Assembly (NCBI GenBank): GCA_017526725.1
Contig: JAFXRA010000281.1
Coordinates: 1-17,313 of the forward strand
Direction: 5' to 3'
DNA: 17,313 nucleotides
From: Candidatus Rifleibacteriota bacterium
Lineage (GTDB): Bacteria > Riflebacteria > Ozemobacteria > Ozemobacterales > Ozemobacteraceae
This document shows, piece after piece, positions 16,826 through 17,313 of the stretch. Each line of letters opens with the position of its first letter. Within the stretch, counting starts at the first letter, position 1. Made by a program: the position numbers and the translations under genes. Under the pieces are notes generated by a model. It ran no database searches, was not told the DNA's origin, and saw nothing but the letters and a program-made list of their open reading frames with translations.

Positions 16826-16954
16826 ATATATCCGTTTAGAACTATGTATGGCTAAATTTTGACACTACGCAAAAATCTATCGGCTTATGTTGCTTTTTAA
16901 CTTAGTATTTTTGTGTTTTGTTGGAAAAGTTGGGGGTAGAAAATAATTGCCAAG

Positions 16955-16981
16955 TTGACATTTTTTAATTATAATTATATT
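16955..16981 (+). promoter_or_regulatory. Promoter of the plus-strand secreted-protein gene
   Basis: Perfect -35 TTGACA at 16955-16960, followed by a T-run and an AT-rich stretch. The best -10 is TATATT at 16976-16981 (15-base spacing, 5 of 6 matches); TATTTA at 16978-16983 gives 17-base spacing but matches less well. The box lies about 20 bases before the ATG, so the leader would be very short. The rest of the 176-base divergent gap (16826-17001) shows no clear promoter for lptD. Confidence 0.55.
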
Positions 16982-17001
16982 TAAGGGTACGGTATAAACC
17001 T

Positions 17002-17313
17002 ATGAAGCATAATTTATATAAAATATTGATTACATATATATTTGTATTTGTTTTTCTCGCTTTAGTTCCGCCAACCTCTTTAATGGCTCAAAGCGAAAGT
17101 TATTTAGATACTATATATAGAGCAGTAAACGGTAATAATACTTATTCCCCTGAAGACTATGAAACAGATACAGAAATCGAAGTTATGGCTGAGGCTGCAG
17201 GTGTCGCTTCTTCTTCAGTTTCTGCTTCTGATACCCTTGTCATAAATACCGATGATCCTAATGCTACTCTGACAGTCGGAAGTTCTACTCCGCTAATAAA
17301 AGATGGAAAAATA
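17002..17313 (+). CDS. Secreted protein, N-terminal fragment (possibly copper amine oxidase N-domain type)
   Basis: An open frame of 104 codons running off the right edge, so the product is partial. It starts MKHNLYK followed by a hydrophobic stretch (ILITYIFVFVFLALVP) and a probable signal peptidase site after SLMA. The mature part begins acidic and polar, then has a Ser/Ala-rich stretch and the segment LVINTDDPNATLTVGSSTPL ending in IKDGKI. That last part resembles the IGS-x-x-A-x-VNGK pattern of copper amine oxidase N-terminal (stalk) domains, a weak match by eye. The in-frame stop at 16972 and the absence of other start codons between make this ATG the likely start. An AAGGG lies 14 bases upstream, farther than ideal. 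It is the only plus-strand gene, divergent from lptD. Confidence 0.7.
   Translation, partial: MKHNLYKILITYIFVFVFLALVPPTSLMAQSESYLDTIYRAVNGNNTYSPEDYETDTEIEVMAEAAGVASSSVSASDTLVINTDDPNATLTVGSSTPLIKDGKI

Noticed and set aside
16298..16855. 185-codon plus-strand open frame antisense to the start of lptD
   Set aside because: It is fully overlapped by the LptD-like gene, whose signal peptide and OstA domain are convincing. The translated frame has no recognisable family features and looks like a shadow frame.
16859..16890. Second TTGACA on the plus strand near the lptD start
   Set aside because: No acceptable -10 box at 16-18 bases; the nearest (TTATGT) is 20 bases away, and the box at 16955 fits the downstream gene better.

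Overview
The window is a dense, low-GC stretch of bacterial chromosome (my impression is well below 45% G+C; I did not compute it). It carries 14 genes. Thirteen run on the minus strand. The last, cut off by the window edge, runs on the plus strand. A lipopolysaccharide-export outer-membrane protein (LptD family) together with three pseudopilin-like proteins points to a diderm (two-membrane) bacterium. The rpiB/dCMP deaminase/murA gene order recalls Firmicutes. The paired HEAT-repeat genes and Ala-type prepilin cleavage sites recall poorly cultured diderm phyla such as the Riflebacteria, but that placement is an inference with low confidence. No tRNA, rRNA, CRISPR array, insertion sequence or phage gene was seen. 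No stretch longer than about 180 bases lacks a gene.

Reading in the direction of transcription (high to low coordinates): 16825-14768 is an LptD/OstA-like outer-membrane protein. Then comes a tight cluster, 14664-9854: rpiB (sugar phosphate isomerase), a dCMP deaminase (dTTP precursor supply), murA (first committed step of peptidoglycan synthesis) and two HEAT-repeat proteins. Gaps inside it are 4 to 37 bases, so it is probably one operon. ftsH (9755-7743) has its own leader with a candidate promoter and ends at a convincing intrinsic terminator (about 7714-7665).

A second unit starts from a TTGACA-type promoter at about 7643-7614. It holds a PIN-PhoH RNase/ATPase gene, three pseudopilin-like genes (GspI-, GspK- and GspJ-like, in that order, with overlapping or near-overlapping ends) and a membrane-anchored FecR-domain protein. 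After a 96-base gap with a perfect 8-bp hairpin comes uvrA (nucleotide excision repair), which ends near the left edge. On the right edge, divergent from lptD, a plus-strand gene for a secreted protein starts at 17002 behind a consensus -35 box and is truncated.

Most of the content is housekeeping: DNA repair, membrane proteolysis, cell-wall and envelope biogenesis, nucleotide supply. The least explained parts are the minor-pseudopilin set linked to a FecR-domain protein without any visible secretion machinery, the HEAT-repeat pair in the murA operon, and the truncated secreted protein. I see no clear evidence of a wholly new system.
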